Below, piece after piece: positions 44,059-55,280 of a DNA stretch of 64,000 nucleotides. Under the pieces are notes generated by a model that was not told the origin of the DNA, did not search any database, and was given only the letters and a program-made list of their open reading frames with translations. The translations under genes were made by a program, and so were the position numbers. Position 1 is the first letter of the stretch, and each line of letters opens with the position of its first letter. This stretch comes from Cryptomeria japonica. Lineage: Eukaryota; Streptophyta; Pinopsida; Cupressales; Cupressaceae. Location of the stretch: assembly GCF_030272615.1 (NCBI RefSeq), contig NC_081410.1, positions 506,088,442-506,152,441 on the forward strand, written 5' to 3'.

Positions 44059-45244
44059 TGTGATGTTGGGAAAAGGTGAATAATGGAGATATCGAGAGGA
44101 AATCTTTTCTTCTATTCGAGGAGAGATAAAAATTTCACTTCGTATTTCTCTTCAAACACATTTTCCAGATTACATTAGAAGAGGGAAGAAAGTACACTAG
44201 ATTTAACCTCTAGAGAAAGAGATTGAATTCTGATTGATAGTAAGTGAATCCCCTCTTCAGAGGAGATTTGAATTGATTGAATTGTGTACTTATGATCAAG
44301 TGTAAAACTAACAAATATCTGATTATAACTCAAGATAGAAGCATAGGATGAAGCTATGCACCTGGATCTGGCAATAATCTGTTGAGATGAAGCCGCCCTG
44401 CAAATTTGAGGAAATGTTGTCTGGACTGTGGTGGGAGTGTACACGGTCCTTTGAAAAATCCGTGAAATGAAAAGGGTTCTTTTGCCTCTACAAATGGAGA
44501 CCAAATCCAAAAGTACAACTATGCATCTGCAACCTACACACATAAAAGAGAGGGAAATGTGTTGGGATTAGGGGTTTGCCTTCAGGTCAAACCCTAGTTT
44601 TGGAATTAACCAAATGATGAAAGAAAGTACTTATAAGTGAATGTAAATGAAAGACTGAAATGTAAGTCACCTCAAGGGAGGTTGTAGATAGAATGTAGAT
44701 AGATTTTCTTCTATGGAATTGAAAGTTGGAATAAATCTCCTCTTTAATGGTTGAATCCTTGACTTGAATGCAACACCTAGGCTTGAAAGGAGACTTGAGA
44801 ATGCTCAATGCTGGAAGGAATGCTTGAATGCTCTCGAATGCTTGAATGCACGATCTCATGTCTCTGGGTTATCTCAAAAATGGAAGGGGAAATGCGACTT
44901 AAATACTTGTCAATTAGGGCTAATTGACTGATTTTCCGTCGTAGGTCGACATTGGGGGAGTTTTACCACTCAATGTGCAACCTCCAAAGAACATTTGAAA
45001 AGGGTCCTGCCCCAAAATGGGGCAGGGGACACTCCTATCCTAGGAGGACAAGGGCGCCACACCCTTGTCTTGCCCTTTTTTGTAGGACATGATGCAGTCT
45101 AGGCAGTGCAGAGGGCAAGAAAGATGCGGTTCTCAAGGGTCGATCAAGTCTCTGGTCTTCGATCAGGCTTAGAGATTTAGTTCGCATGCGCGAGGACCCT
45201 AAACTGGTCGAAAATTGTGAGGGTCACAATTTTATGACACTATA
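44059..45244 (-). repeat. Gypsy G 3' LTR
   Basis: 1186 bases. On the minus strand it begins TATAGTGTCATAAAATTG (TG expected) after the polypurine tract AAAGTGGGGGATAAA (45245-45259) and ends CCCAACATCACA. The short frames at 44175-44543 and 44587-44859 are LTR. Confidence 0.82.
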
Positions 45245-46030
45245 TTTATCCCCCACTTTAGCGGGAGTATAAGCGTATGCCAATACTACTGGTAAAGTAC
45301 AAGGAAACAAGATTGAAAGACTTCTACCACATCAAGGAGGCAAGATGCACCAAGCCCCCAGTGGACTTAGGATCAAGATACGACTTCGATTGATGAAGTA
45401 AAAGGGAAGATCAAGAAGGGAAAACCATGATTGCAAGTAGCAAGGTTCCCCTCACCATGAGTCATGAAAAGATACAAAATTTTTTGAAGCAAAGCCAAGT
45501 TCACTAAATAATTCTAAGTATTGAAAAGGAAAGTATGAGAAGAGTGCATGCCCCCACATTAAAGCGATCGCGCACACCTTATCAGGAGAAATTGCTTTAA
45601 GGTAGGATACACTAAAGAGAGAGAGAGAGAAGAGAGGGAGCACATTATCACAAGGATTTAGCCCCCAAGTGAGGAATAAACCCAAGGATAATAACTCATG
45701 TATATCATATATGTGTATGCTGCATGATAACTCATGTATATCATATATGTGTATGTGCATATAATAATTGTGATTCCCCAAAGAAGGACACTACCTTGGA
45801 AGAAAGGGAAGATAGGATGTCTTTCAAATCAACATGAAAGAGGCCAAAAGAGATCTCAATGCTTTGCATCATCTCCAAATAAACACTAAGGGAACAATAG
45901 AAGAATAGGGATACACATAGAAGAATGGTCACAAAAGAGCAATAAAGGAGAGAGAAGATCGACAATGCTAATATTGCTAATCTAGTATGACATTCGCCTC
46001 CCAATCTTGCTGATCACTATTTTAGGAAGG
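45245..46030. other. Gypsy G 3' non-coding region
   Basis: Contains the polypurine tract and a purine-rich stretch with (GA)n at 45616-45635 and a tandem CATGATAACTCATGTATATC-like repeat near 45694-45750. No supported gene. Confidence 0.55.
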
Positions 46031-46036
46031 TGAGCA

Positions 46037-46860
46037 ACATTACAGAGGAGCGACATCGAGCACAATAGATGGAGCTATCACAAGATCCAAACAAGGACTA
46101 TGCTCATGTGGTAAATCACTTTGTTCAATTCTAGGAGATTGGATTAGAGTTTGTGAAAATTCAGTTGATAAATGCTTGTCCACATCAACATATTCATACT
46201 CACTATCAGAAGCATTAAGAGTTGTATTGCCATCATGAATAACATTTTCACCCATTTCTTCATCAAATTTTAGAGAAAGTGGAGCAAGACCACGAATAGG
46301 AGTAAAACCATAACATGTTTTATGCAACTTATGATTTGGAGATATAGGTTGAATATCTTGCCTAGGAGAAAAGGGAATCATGTCAACTATTGGAGTCTTT
46401 AGAGATTGAGTATTTTGATGGACAACTTCATGAGCTCAAACACAACGTCTTCATCAGCATTCTCTTGCACAACGATTCTGTAGAGTCTTAGCGGAAGGAT
46501 GAGAAGCAGGAGGAACATTTCAAAAAGTAGGCATGTTTCTCTCATTGATAGTTGAAGGTTTAGGTTGAGGTCTTTTAGGTTGAACAAGAGGAGAAGCATG
46601 CCTCTTCTCTTGATAAGAGGGAGGAGGTGGAACTATGCCATATAAAGGAGGAATGTTAGGTTTAGGAAGGAGACCAGGTCCATCATGAGGAGGAGGTATA
46701 GGTCCAACCTTAGGAGGAATATTGTTGTTCTTCTTAGGAGAAGGTATAGTCATATCCATAGGAATAGGTTGAAGACCTTCTTTAGGAGGAAGATTAGTTC
46801 TATCCATGAGGGGAAGAACTTCATCTTCAAGTATGATAGGAATGTTAATTGTTGGGGATC
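46037..46860 (-). pseudogene. Gypsy G proline-rich gag-like frame
   Basis: Minus-strand blocks 46520-46807 (MDRTNLPPKEGLQPIPMDMT, IPPKVGPIPPPHDGPGLLPK) and 46040-46381 (HKLHKTCYGFTPIRGLAPLS, ending VLDVAPL), separated by stops and a frameshift. Pro-rich then acidic. I do not recognise a catalytic domain; position just upstream of the 3' non-coding region suggests a gag-like or accessory product. Confidence 0.5.
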
Positions 46861-46864
46861 TAGG

Positions 46865-48502
46865 TGTAGTGTCGTAAATTGTACACCCTTGCTAGGGTGG
46901 TACAATTTAACACTTAGGTTAGCACCCGCCTTAGTGTGTCTTGCATCTTGCATTTCTCATTCTCCTTTAAGAATTTAATTAATTAATTAAATTAAATCTA
47001 AGGTCTTTTCTCATCACTTTACACATTACAAAGTTGGGCCCTTTACCCTAATTGTGCCCCCTTTCATATTATTCCTCCAATGAATCATTTAATCATAAAC
47101 CCTAATTATGTCTTATTTTGACCGTTTAGGCCCGATTTCATATATCAAAACATCTTGAATCAATTTTAACTTTGGGATGCACTCTAATATCATCATATCT
47201 AATGGCCCCAAAAATTTGGTGAAAAGTTGGTCGGACCGTGGCGGGAATGCACATGGTCCACGACTTTTTTCCCAAAATTTTGGGAGCTCAATCCTATGAT
47301 ATGATAATGCTTAAACCTAAAATATTAGCAGGAAATTCAAATCCTAGGTTGGCCTAAACATGAAATTAAGATCTAGGGTTTCATACTTAAGAGCTCTCTT
47401 TCTTGATTTGAAGGGGTCTTCAGCTAAGAATCTAAGAGCAGGTTTTTGAGTATAAGAGCCTTCTTTGCAGTGAAAGAGTAGATCTTTGAAGTCTTCAAAA
47501 ACATTCAATAACATTCAACAATCATCCATCAAGCATTCATCAAGCATCATTTTATCGATTGAGGGATTTTGAAGATGTAGAAGAACAATAGGAGATCATC
47601 AACTGATGATTGGCTTATACCTCTCCCTTGGGGTTGGGTACAGTTTCATGTTGTTTTCAGATCTTTGCATAAGCTTCATTTTGATTCATATTCATGCTTT
47701 AGATCACTTTGCATTATGGATTTAGAGCATTTACTTTGTCAATTATAAGCACTTAGGGTTTACTCTTTAGGGTTGCTCTAAGTTGTTTAATTTCATTCTT
47801 AGGATCTTGCATATACACAAGGCTCTTGCACACACATTTTCAATACAATATCGACTATTCTTGGAGGTGGAAATCACCAACATGGGGGTTTGACTATGAC
47901 AAAACCCTATATAGCCACCCCAAACCTTGTCTTTTCAGTTGCAGATGTAGAAACATGAATCTGGATGCAGTAACAGGTCTGGAACATGCATCTACTCCAC
48001 TCAGAAGCTTCAGAAGTGCAAAAATCTGTCAAGGAGAGGGGCATGGCACCCTAGCCCTACCCTCTGTCAGTAGGACTTGGCAGATCAACAACTTATAGAT
48101 CTCATAATCCCTCTTGTTAGTTGCAGCTCCAAAATTATAGAATCAGGATAGTGGCGTGGCACCCTGGTCCCAGACATTTCTACTCATATTTTAGACACAG
48201 GTGCACCTCTGATTTGCCTTCTGATCTGTACTTTTCAGCAGTGTATTAGTTGTTCTTTGTTCTGCATTCTCAGATTAAGTTTTGCTTGCTTACTTATTTT
48301 CTAGGTTAGATTGCATTTTGCATCATTCCTCTCTCTCATTTACATCAAAGGAATAGAAAACCTAAGAGGTAATCCACGACTCTCTCTTTCTCATAAGAAG
48401 TAGCCGACGTGCATTACCTCCATAGGCTCTTTCGTATTCCATGCATGTGTATGAGAGTGGGATTAGGGTTTCCATACTTAGTCTCACTTTTTCCCCTACA
48501 CA
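46865..48502 (+). repeat. Gypsy C 5' LTR
   Basis: Starts TGTAGTGTCG and ends CCCCTACACA just before the PBS, about 1638 bases. No second copy in the window, so the ends are judged from TG...CA and the PBS. The frames at 47826-48098 and 48409-48786 are not supported as genes. Confidence 0.75.
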
Positions 48503-48506
48503 TATT

Positions 48507-48525
48507 TGGTGAACTCGACGTGAAG
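48507..48525 (+). other. Gypsy C primer-binding site
   Basis: TGGTGAACTCGACGTGAAG begins with TGG a few bases after the LTR end. The primer tRNA is not identified. Confidence 0.6.
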
Positions 48526-48689
48526 ACAATTTCATTTTCATTGCATTGCATTGTTAGATCTAGATCTAGTTTTTTTTATTTGTTTTCAAAACAAAACAAA
48601 AAAAAAAGAAAAGAGAATATATATATATATAGGTTTTTTTCATTTTCCTTACATTGTGTGTTTAAGTTTCATGCAATTTTCATTTCAAA

Positions 48690-49660
48690 ATGTCAGATTT
48701 CTATTTGCAAGAAGTTCATGCTTTTGATGATGTATGCAATTTTGTTGATTATGAGTTTAGTAAGGATGAATTATATGAATCTCTAGATGAGTTTTTGAAC
48801 CCTAAGCCTTCTAAACCTTCATTTTGTCAAAAGTTAAGCAACCTTGTTACTATGCCATTTCGTGGTGATGAGAAATATAAGTTGAATGATCCCTCTCATG
48901 GGTATATTCCTATCAACTCCTCCAATAGATCTAGCAACATAGTTGATTCCCATGATTCCCTCTATGATGTTATGTCTCCTTTTGAATCCAATGATAAGCC
49001 TTTCAATCACTATGACCATGCTTTATTGGATGATGCCCTTGATGACTTTATGTCTTTGCCTAAACTTTCAAACAAGAATAATGCATCTAAAAAGTTAATT
49101 AACATGATCAATGTGAATGAACATAGAAAACCACTTTTTGTTGTCCAAGGTGCTTGTCCCTCTCCAATTTCACCTCTTCCTAATCAACCTCTTTTCACGA
49201 TTCAAGGTGGATATGGTCATGATTCCTTAGCACTCCAAACAAACCCATCATTACGGTTCAAGGAAGGAATCCCACTAAGAGTCCTTATAGCTATGCTAGA
49301 CAACTTATTAAGGAGAGTTATAATGTAGTTGACCATACCTATAACACAAGAAACAATAGGAAACCTAACCCTCCTCCATTTGTTCTGACTCCTCTACCTA
49401 ATCCTCTACTCATTCTTCCTCAGGAACCTTGTATTTTACAAATTCTTGGTAAGGAATATGATCTTGTCAAACAACTTAACGCTACTCCTGGCAAGATATC
49501 CCTTTGGGATTTGCTTCAAACTTCCTCGACTCATCATGGAATGCTACAAGATGCTTTGAAAACATTGAATGTCCCACCCGCAGTGACAACTAATAATATG
49601 GCTTCCTTGATTCACTCTATTACGTCACCTAAGGCTCAGATTGTGTTTACATAAGATGAG
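48690..49660 (+). pseudogene. Gypsy C gag-like region
   Basis: Opens at 48690 (MSDFYLQEVHAFDDVCNFVD), is acidic, and contains a repeated phrase (KPLFVVQG, QPLFTIQGG). The frame is lost at 49328 after a frameshift near 49245. It continues in another frame with YARQLIKESYNVVDHTYN, ILGKEYDLVKQLNATPGKIS and LWDLLQTSSTHHGMLQDALK, the pre-protease region of Tat-group elements. No capsid motif or zinc knuckle is visible. Confidence 0.7.
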
Positions 49661-50305
49661 CTGCCTTCTAGTGAAATTCAACAACAATATGAGCCCTTAA
49701 TGATTGTTGTTATCATAAATGATAGTGTGATCAGATGAATATTAGTGGACAATAGTTCTGGCCTTAATGTTTGTAGCATTAACTTGTTGCATAAGATTAA
49801 TGTTGATACATCTCTTATCAAGCCCGATTCTCTCACTATCTGTGGCTTTGATAATGTTGCTAAATCTTCACTAGGTATCATCACCTTGCCTATTAAGGTA
49901 GGTCGTGTTACTTTACCTACTACTATCCATGCCATTTATGGAGAATTGAAATACAGTTTGTTTCTAGGAAGACCTTGGATTCATAGCGTGCAAGATGTTC
50001 CTTCTACATTGCATAGGCAAATCAAATTCATTCACAACAATACAACATATACCTTGTTAGGAGACATGATATTTCAAGCTTGTTTACAAACATCAAGTTC
50101 TAAATCCTCTTCAATCAATTCTTCCCCAACTATCTTAGACAATTCCTCTAAAGCTTCTACTCCGATTAGTGTGACTAGTTCATCAAACCTGTCTCCTATA
50201 TCTGGATCAATCCCCAATGCTTCGTCAAGTGGACCTAAGGTTCTTGAGGAAGAATCTTTGCAACCTGACTCTACAATTGATTCTCTCCTGAATAGATTCT
50301 TGTAG
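49661..50305 (+). pseudogene. Gypsy C aspartic protease
   Basis: ILVDNSSGLNVCSINLLHKI at the start of the open block (49745) is the active site, with DNSSG where D-G-G-[SA]-G is usual, so it is probably inactive. IVTLPIKVGR-like (reads IITLPIKVGRVTLP) and ELKYSLFLGRPWIHSVQDVP follow, the normal protease end. A stop at 49738-49740 precedes it. A Ser-rich linker closes the block. Confidence 0.83.
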
Positions 50306-50421
50306 AAGATGATTGGGGATCCCTTGATTTCAATCCTACTTTCGTAGGGGAATACATAATTCCCCCTAGATAACCTAAGGTTGAAAAGAAGAAAGAAGAA
50401 GAACCTAAAAAGCAATCTACT

Positions 50422-51123
50422 TTGTCTGGGCCATTGATTAATAACTTTGTGGCGACTTCTCAGATTTCATCTACCTTAGTTTCTGGTTTAGAGGATTTTG
50501 ATCCTTCACTTTTTAAAAATCCTCCTTCTTTGGAAGTGACTAACCTTTATGGTATTGGTTTTCACATCCTAGCTAGTTGTGGATATAATAGAAATGGGTG
50601 TGGTGATAAAGAACAAGGGATTAAAGTTCCCTTGGAAAACAACTTTTGTGATATGACATTTGGGCTTGGTTATGATCCTTTGAAGTGTACTAAAGCCCCT
50701 AAGAGACCATCTATTAGTATTAATGTCATTTATGCTTCTCTCTCATTAAAATATCCAGAATATATTGACCTTGACCCTTCTTGTGTCTTTTCTTTGGATG
50801 TTTTTTCTACCGATGATTCCTTAGCTGAATTCTTGGGAGCTTATGACAACCTTCCTTGTTATCACCATAATCATAGTTTTCCATATTGTTTAAATGTGAA
50901 AGCTTACTTTGGGAAGGAAATAAATAATGATGAGATAGTTAAAGAATTTACTCAATTGAGAGATGCTCCTCAACAAAGAAATCTCCTAATAAATGACACC
51001 ATTGATATCAAGATGGATCCTTGTGCTGAAGATAAGATCACGAAGATAGGGAAATGTCTTGATGAAGAAGAGAAAAAGCAATATAATGAGTTGTTACATG
51101 AATTTCCTGAGATCTTTTCTTAG
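50422..51123 (+). pseudogene. Gypsy C G-patch and linker
   Basis: 233 codons. TNLYGIGFHILASCGYNRNG followed by GDKEQGIKVPL is a G-patch. The rest is the linker before the RT with FSLDVFSTDDSLAEFLGAYD, ending EKKQYNELLHEFPEIFS, the usual lead-in to gypsy RT. TAG at 51121-51123 separates it from the RT in the same frame. Confidence 0.8.
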
Positions 51124-52112
51124 ATACATTCTGACATGCCTGGCATAGATCCTAATATTGTCACTCATAACATTTTCCTAGTTCCTGATGCTAAACCTGT
51201 GAAGCAAAAGATTCGAAAGATTTACCCTAAAGTGGCATTACTTGTTAAAGATGAGATTGAAAAATTGTTGGATGCTGGATTGATTTGTTCTATCAATTAT
51301 TCCCCATGGATTTCAAACATTGTGGCTGTGGCTAAAGTTGAGAACAAGATTAGGATGTGTATGAATTTTTGTGACTTGAATAAGGCATCTTTAAAAGATG
51401 ATTTTCCCCTCCCGAATATTTATATGATAGTGGATTCGGTAGCAGGGCATGCTTTACTATCCTTTATGGATGGTTTCTCAGGATATAATAAAATCTTCAT
51501 CAATCCCCAAGATCAATATGAAATTGCTTTCACAACTCCTTGGGGTACACTTTGTTAGATTGTGATGCCTTTTGGATTGAAAAATGCAGGTGCAACCTAT
51601 CAGTGCGCTACGACTCTCATTTTCCATGATTATATGCATAAGATCTTAGAAGATTACGTTGATGACATCCTATCCAAATCCGTCCTTCGTACAAATCATG
51701 TCAAGATCCTTCATCAAATTTTGAGAGAATTCGTAAGTACAACATGCATTTGAATCCCCAAAAATATGTTTTTGGTGTGGATAGTGGAAAACTATTAGGA
51801 TTCTTAGTTTCACATCGTGGTGTTGAGGTGGATACAAAGAAGATAGATGCTATTGTTAACATGCCACCTCCTAAGAATGTTTCTCAATTAAAAAGTTTGC
51901 AAGTAAAGATCCAAGCTATTCGTAGGTTCGTCTCTCAACTTGCGGGTCATACCTTTCCCTTCACACAATTGCTTAAGAAGAATATATCAAATGTCGTGTC
52001 TGGTTTCGGGTGTGAATCATCTCGCTCTAAGATTTTTTCTCTGGTTTTGAGAAGGAACACCCCATTTAAGACATGCAAAAATGATATGCAAGAGCATAGT
52101 ACAATATAGTAC
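51124..52112 (+). pseudogene. Gypsy C reverse transcriptase
   Basis: 51136-51558 holds PGIDPNIVTHNIFLVPDAKP, WISNIVAVAKVENKIRMCMN and LNKASLKDDFPLPNIYMIVD. After a TAG at 51556-51558 it continues with MPFGLKNAGATYQCATTLIF and the intact active site EDYVDDILSKS. A one-base loss near 51735 shifts to 51744 (MHLNPQKYVFGVDSGKLLGF, PPPKNVSQLKSLQVKIQAIR). The frame dissolves after QLLKKNIS near 51990, before any RNase H. Confidence 0.9.
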
Positions 52113-52513
52113 AAGGGAACGATATGGGTGCCCCCCCTTAAGATGTCAACATTGTTTTATGTTGATGTCTTAAGGAAGCTATAGCCAGGGATACCTTACC
52201 TTCAACACCAAGGAGATATCCTTTAGGAAACAATGTCATAAATCCAAGCTAGAGAGGGAATACTCTTCAAGCATAGATATGATAGTTGAAAAAGAGATAT
52301 CTTGAAACAAGTGTAAAGGAGATCCTTGGAGGAGAAGAAATATTTTCTCAAAAGACATCTACCTCCAAGAGGAGCTATCTTGAACAAACATAACATCTTC
52401 TACCAAAATAAGGTAAGGAGAACAAGAATTCATACCTTCCTCCCATTGCTAGGTGAAAGGGATTCTTGATGAAGGATGACACACTTTTTGACCCAATGTG
52501 AGGGGTAAGTTTA
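52113..52513 (-). other. Non-coding 3' region assigned to gypsy F
   Basis: Purine-rich on the plus strand (AAGAGATATC, GGAGGAGAAG) like the stretch after E2. The minus strand holds TAAGGGGGGGCACC at about 52127-52140, a possible polypurine tract, but no LTR follows it. No gene. Confidence 0.45.
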
Positions 52514-52839
52514 TGTAATGCTCCGCTAGGAAACCCCAAAGGGTTTAAGTTAAAAACACTCAAATGGAGTGTAAATATATATATTTTTATAATAATAATT
52601 AAGAGTGTTAATAATAAGTCACAACATTAAGATAATTTGGAGTTATCTAAAGCTTAGATAACACAGTGGAAGACTAATGAACCTAAGGAGTTTCCCAACG
52701 TGATTACATAACCTTACATCTAACTCAACTCGCGACAATTGATCCAATTAAGCTGGATATCTTACTTACGAGCTAATGCTGATGACATGGATATGTTATG
52801 TTCGATGAATTGACATATTAGAATTTTAGGAAGCGTTTC

Positions 52840-53780
52840 ACCCATTATGATTGGGGATGAGGCTAACAAGAGGATATTTTCTCAATGTAGTTAAAACATA
52901 ATTAACTTAAGGATTCACCCATTAAGGTTTAAGTAGGGTTAACTGGACGAGTCCATCCATTTTAGATACAATGCGACTAATATAACGAAGTACATTTCTT
53001 TTAGGTATTAAAGTAACCAACCACAATGAGATCATCCTTTATAGTTAAAAGTATGGCTAACAAGATGAGATTCATTCATTAAGAATTAAGTTGTAAATAA
53101 TAAAATGAGGTTCCTTCATTTGATTTTAAACATAACCAACTAATAAGTCATCGTTCTTTTATAGAGGATAAAATGTAAATAGCCAAAGAGTTCTTTCATT
53201 GAAGTTAAAAAATAATACTAAGAGATGGAGCTCAATTCATTAAGGTGAAAATGTACTATAGCCACATGAGATTCATCCCTTTAATTAAAATATAGTTAGC
53301 AAGATAATATTCATTCTTTCAGGATTAAAAATATAAGTACATAGTGACGCTCATCCATTAAGATTAAAATATAACTATCTTAACGAGTTCACTCTTTTTA
53401 GTTTAAAATAAAGTTAATATGAAGAAATACATTTGCTATGGGTAAGATTTAAGCAACTACATGAGTTCTCCCCTTTTAGTTCCATTATAGTTATTATGAT
53501 GAAGATCATTTATAGAGGGTAAAATGTGGTTAGCCATTTTGAGTTCATCCAATTATAAAACTAATTTGGTGAGGATTATTTGCTTTAGGATAAAACGTAA
53601 CAATTAAATAAATTAATCCAATATAGTGAAATATAACTAACATGATGATGTTCATTTATTAAGATAATACGGTAAGTAGCCGAATGAGGTTCATCCATTA
53701 GATTTCAATTTAGATATTATGACAGTTAATCCTATATTAGTTACCCATTCAAATTCATTCAATTTACAAGCTTTATAACA
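52840..53780. repeat. Degenerate tandem array in E2
   Basis: A phrase like GAGTTCATCCATTAAGATTA followed by AAATATAACTAACA-type sequence recurs about every 40-60 bases, roughly 17-20 times, with strong divergence between units (for example near 52850, 52912, 53064, 53266, 53350, 53655 and 53690). Confidence 0.65.
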
Positions 53781-54984
53781 AGTTAATCCAATAATGGTAA
53801 CCTAGCAAGTTTCTCTCCACTATTACTTCTTTTAATTAATATTAACAAAATACTTTTCCATAATCATAATTACAATCTTTTATGACCCTAATTACTACAT
53901 TTAACAAGATGACTAAATTTATGCACTTGAGATTTAACTTCATTAAATTCCCATTATACACTTACAAAATACAACCATACATGATAACTTAAAGTATGAA
54001 ATAAAAGAGGCAAAGGCATCGCATAACACGGATATGATCTCGGAGTTCACCCCTAGAGGGCTACATCTCCGGGTCTGCTCAACTGCAAGACCCCTCTGAC
54101 ATTTAATATAGTTAGGATTACATAAGTTTCAGGTCTTTTACATCTTTGCCATACAGGCGAACACAACCACAATATGACAACCACCTCGGTCGATAATTAC
54201 ATAATGATCCCTTTTGAAGTGGATCCTAATGAATACATCAAAAGCAAATACAAGGGTTACTTAACTGTCGGTACCCTAAATAGAGACTTGACCGACTATG
54301 ACCAGACACAAGCAACCAGATGAAAGGGACCTAGCAAACCTATCAAGGACGTGCTATTATTAAAGGCATAGCGATTACAAAAATATTACACCATGTACAA
54401 GCGTTAACGAGTAAATACAGTCTTTTCTCATGTTGTTTTAAGCATCTAAATAAGTTATTTAATCCTTAGATATGCATCAATGGCAAGTTGGTTTTACAAC
54501 AATACTCTAGCCCCTTTCCTACCAACTCAAAAATTTACCCAATACTATAAAGAACAAACTACATTAAAAATAAATAAGGGAATGGGAAAATCATCTCCCA
54601 GCTAATTTAAGATTCCCTAGCATACATTTTAAAACTAATTTCACCATTCAATTTGCTCATTAGCATCTAAATTTGAGTCCCAATATTTACTAACTAAATG
54701 AAAATAAAATAAAATACAACATTTCAACAATTGTTAATTCCATGGAAATCATTGCTATATTGAAACCAATGATTAATTTATAATTAATAATATATTTATC
54801 CCTTTTTTTTATATTCCTAACTTGCTGGAAATATAAATCTCCATTCACTTTAACAATACAAATATATTACTTATAATATATTTTTCTTCTATTTATTATA
54901 AAATTCTTTTTTTTTACATACTAACAAAACATCATATTTAAGTTTAAAAAATATATTAAAAAATTATAAATAATAAAAAAAACA

Positions 54985-55280
54985 ATCATGTGGAGGGCGG
55001 CCCAAAACCCTAGGCGACGAAACCCTAGGGCGGGCCGTACCCTACCGAAGAGTCTGCGGCCTCCACGGAGGACGCAGGCCCCTCGGCCTCCACCTACAGT
55101 GGAGCTGGGGTACTGCGGCCGCCGTGGGGTCGCAGGCCCTTCGACCCCCACACAGTGGAGCCGGGAGGAGCTGCAGCCTCCACGGGAGTTGCAGTCCCCT
55201 CTGACCCCCCACTGTGTGGAAACCAGGAGGAGTTGCGGTGGCGCCGTGGGGAGGGGCGGGTTGAGCTTCGGCTCCCCCCC
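54985..55280. repeat. GC-rich island in E2
   Basis: About 295 GC-rich bases in AT-rich surroundings, built of imperfect copies of a CCTCCACxGTGGAG-like palindromic phrase (CCACAGTGGAGCCG, CTCCACGGAGGACG). Frames cross it on both strands (54988-55476 plus, 54921-55292 minus) with Pro/Arg-rich products and no domain. It resembles the E1 island in place and composition. Confidence 0.78.

Larger units (their letters stand above)
44059..46864 (-). mobile_element. Gypsy G: 3' LTR and 3' part
   Basis: Minus-strand gypsy with its 3' LTR at 44059-45244 and about 1.6 kb of internal DNA, cut by gypsy C at 46865. The LTR is the same family as solo LTR S1. A flanking 5-mer AATCT (44054-44058) is its expected TSD, but the other end is not in the window. 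The internal part holds a proline-rich gag-like frame and an AAG/GAGA-rich non-coding stretch. Confidence 0.75.
46865..52112 (+). mobile_element. Gypsy C: 5' LTR to reverse transcriptase, truncated
   Basis: Plus-strand Tat/Ogre-like gypsy. The 5' LTR (46865 to about 48502) is followed by a PBS, gag, protease, G-patch and RT. RNase H, integrase and the 3' LTR are missing: similarity stops near 52112, where a G-run-bearing minus-strand sequence begins. It lies opposite to gypsy G, into which its left end is inserted or joined. Confidence 0.85.

Noticed and set aside
45600-45780. CRISPR-like or direct-repeat array
   Set aside because: Only a (GA)n run and one duplicated phrase; no regular repeats and spacers, and the DNA is plant nuclear.
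49745-50305. Possible host gene unrelated to transposons
   Set aside because: The protease signature (GLNVCSI, FLGRPWIH) and neighbours show it is gypsy C.
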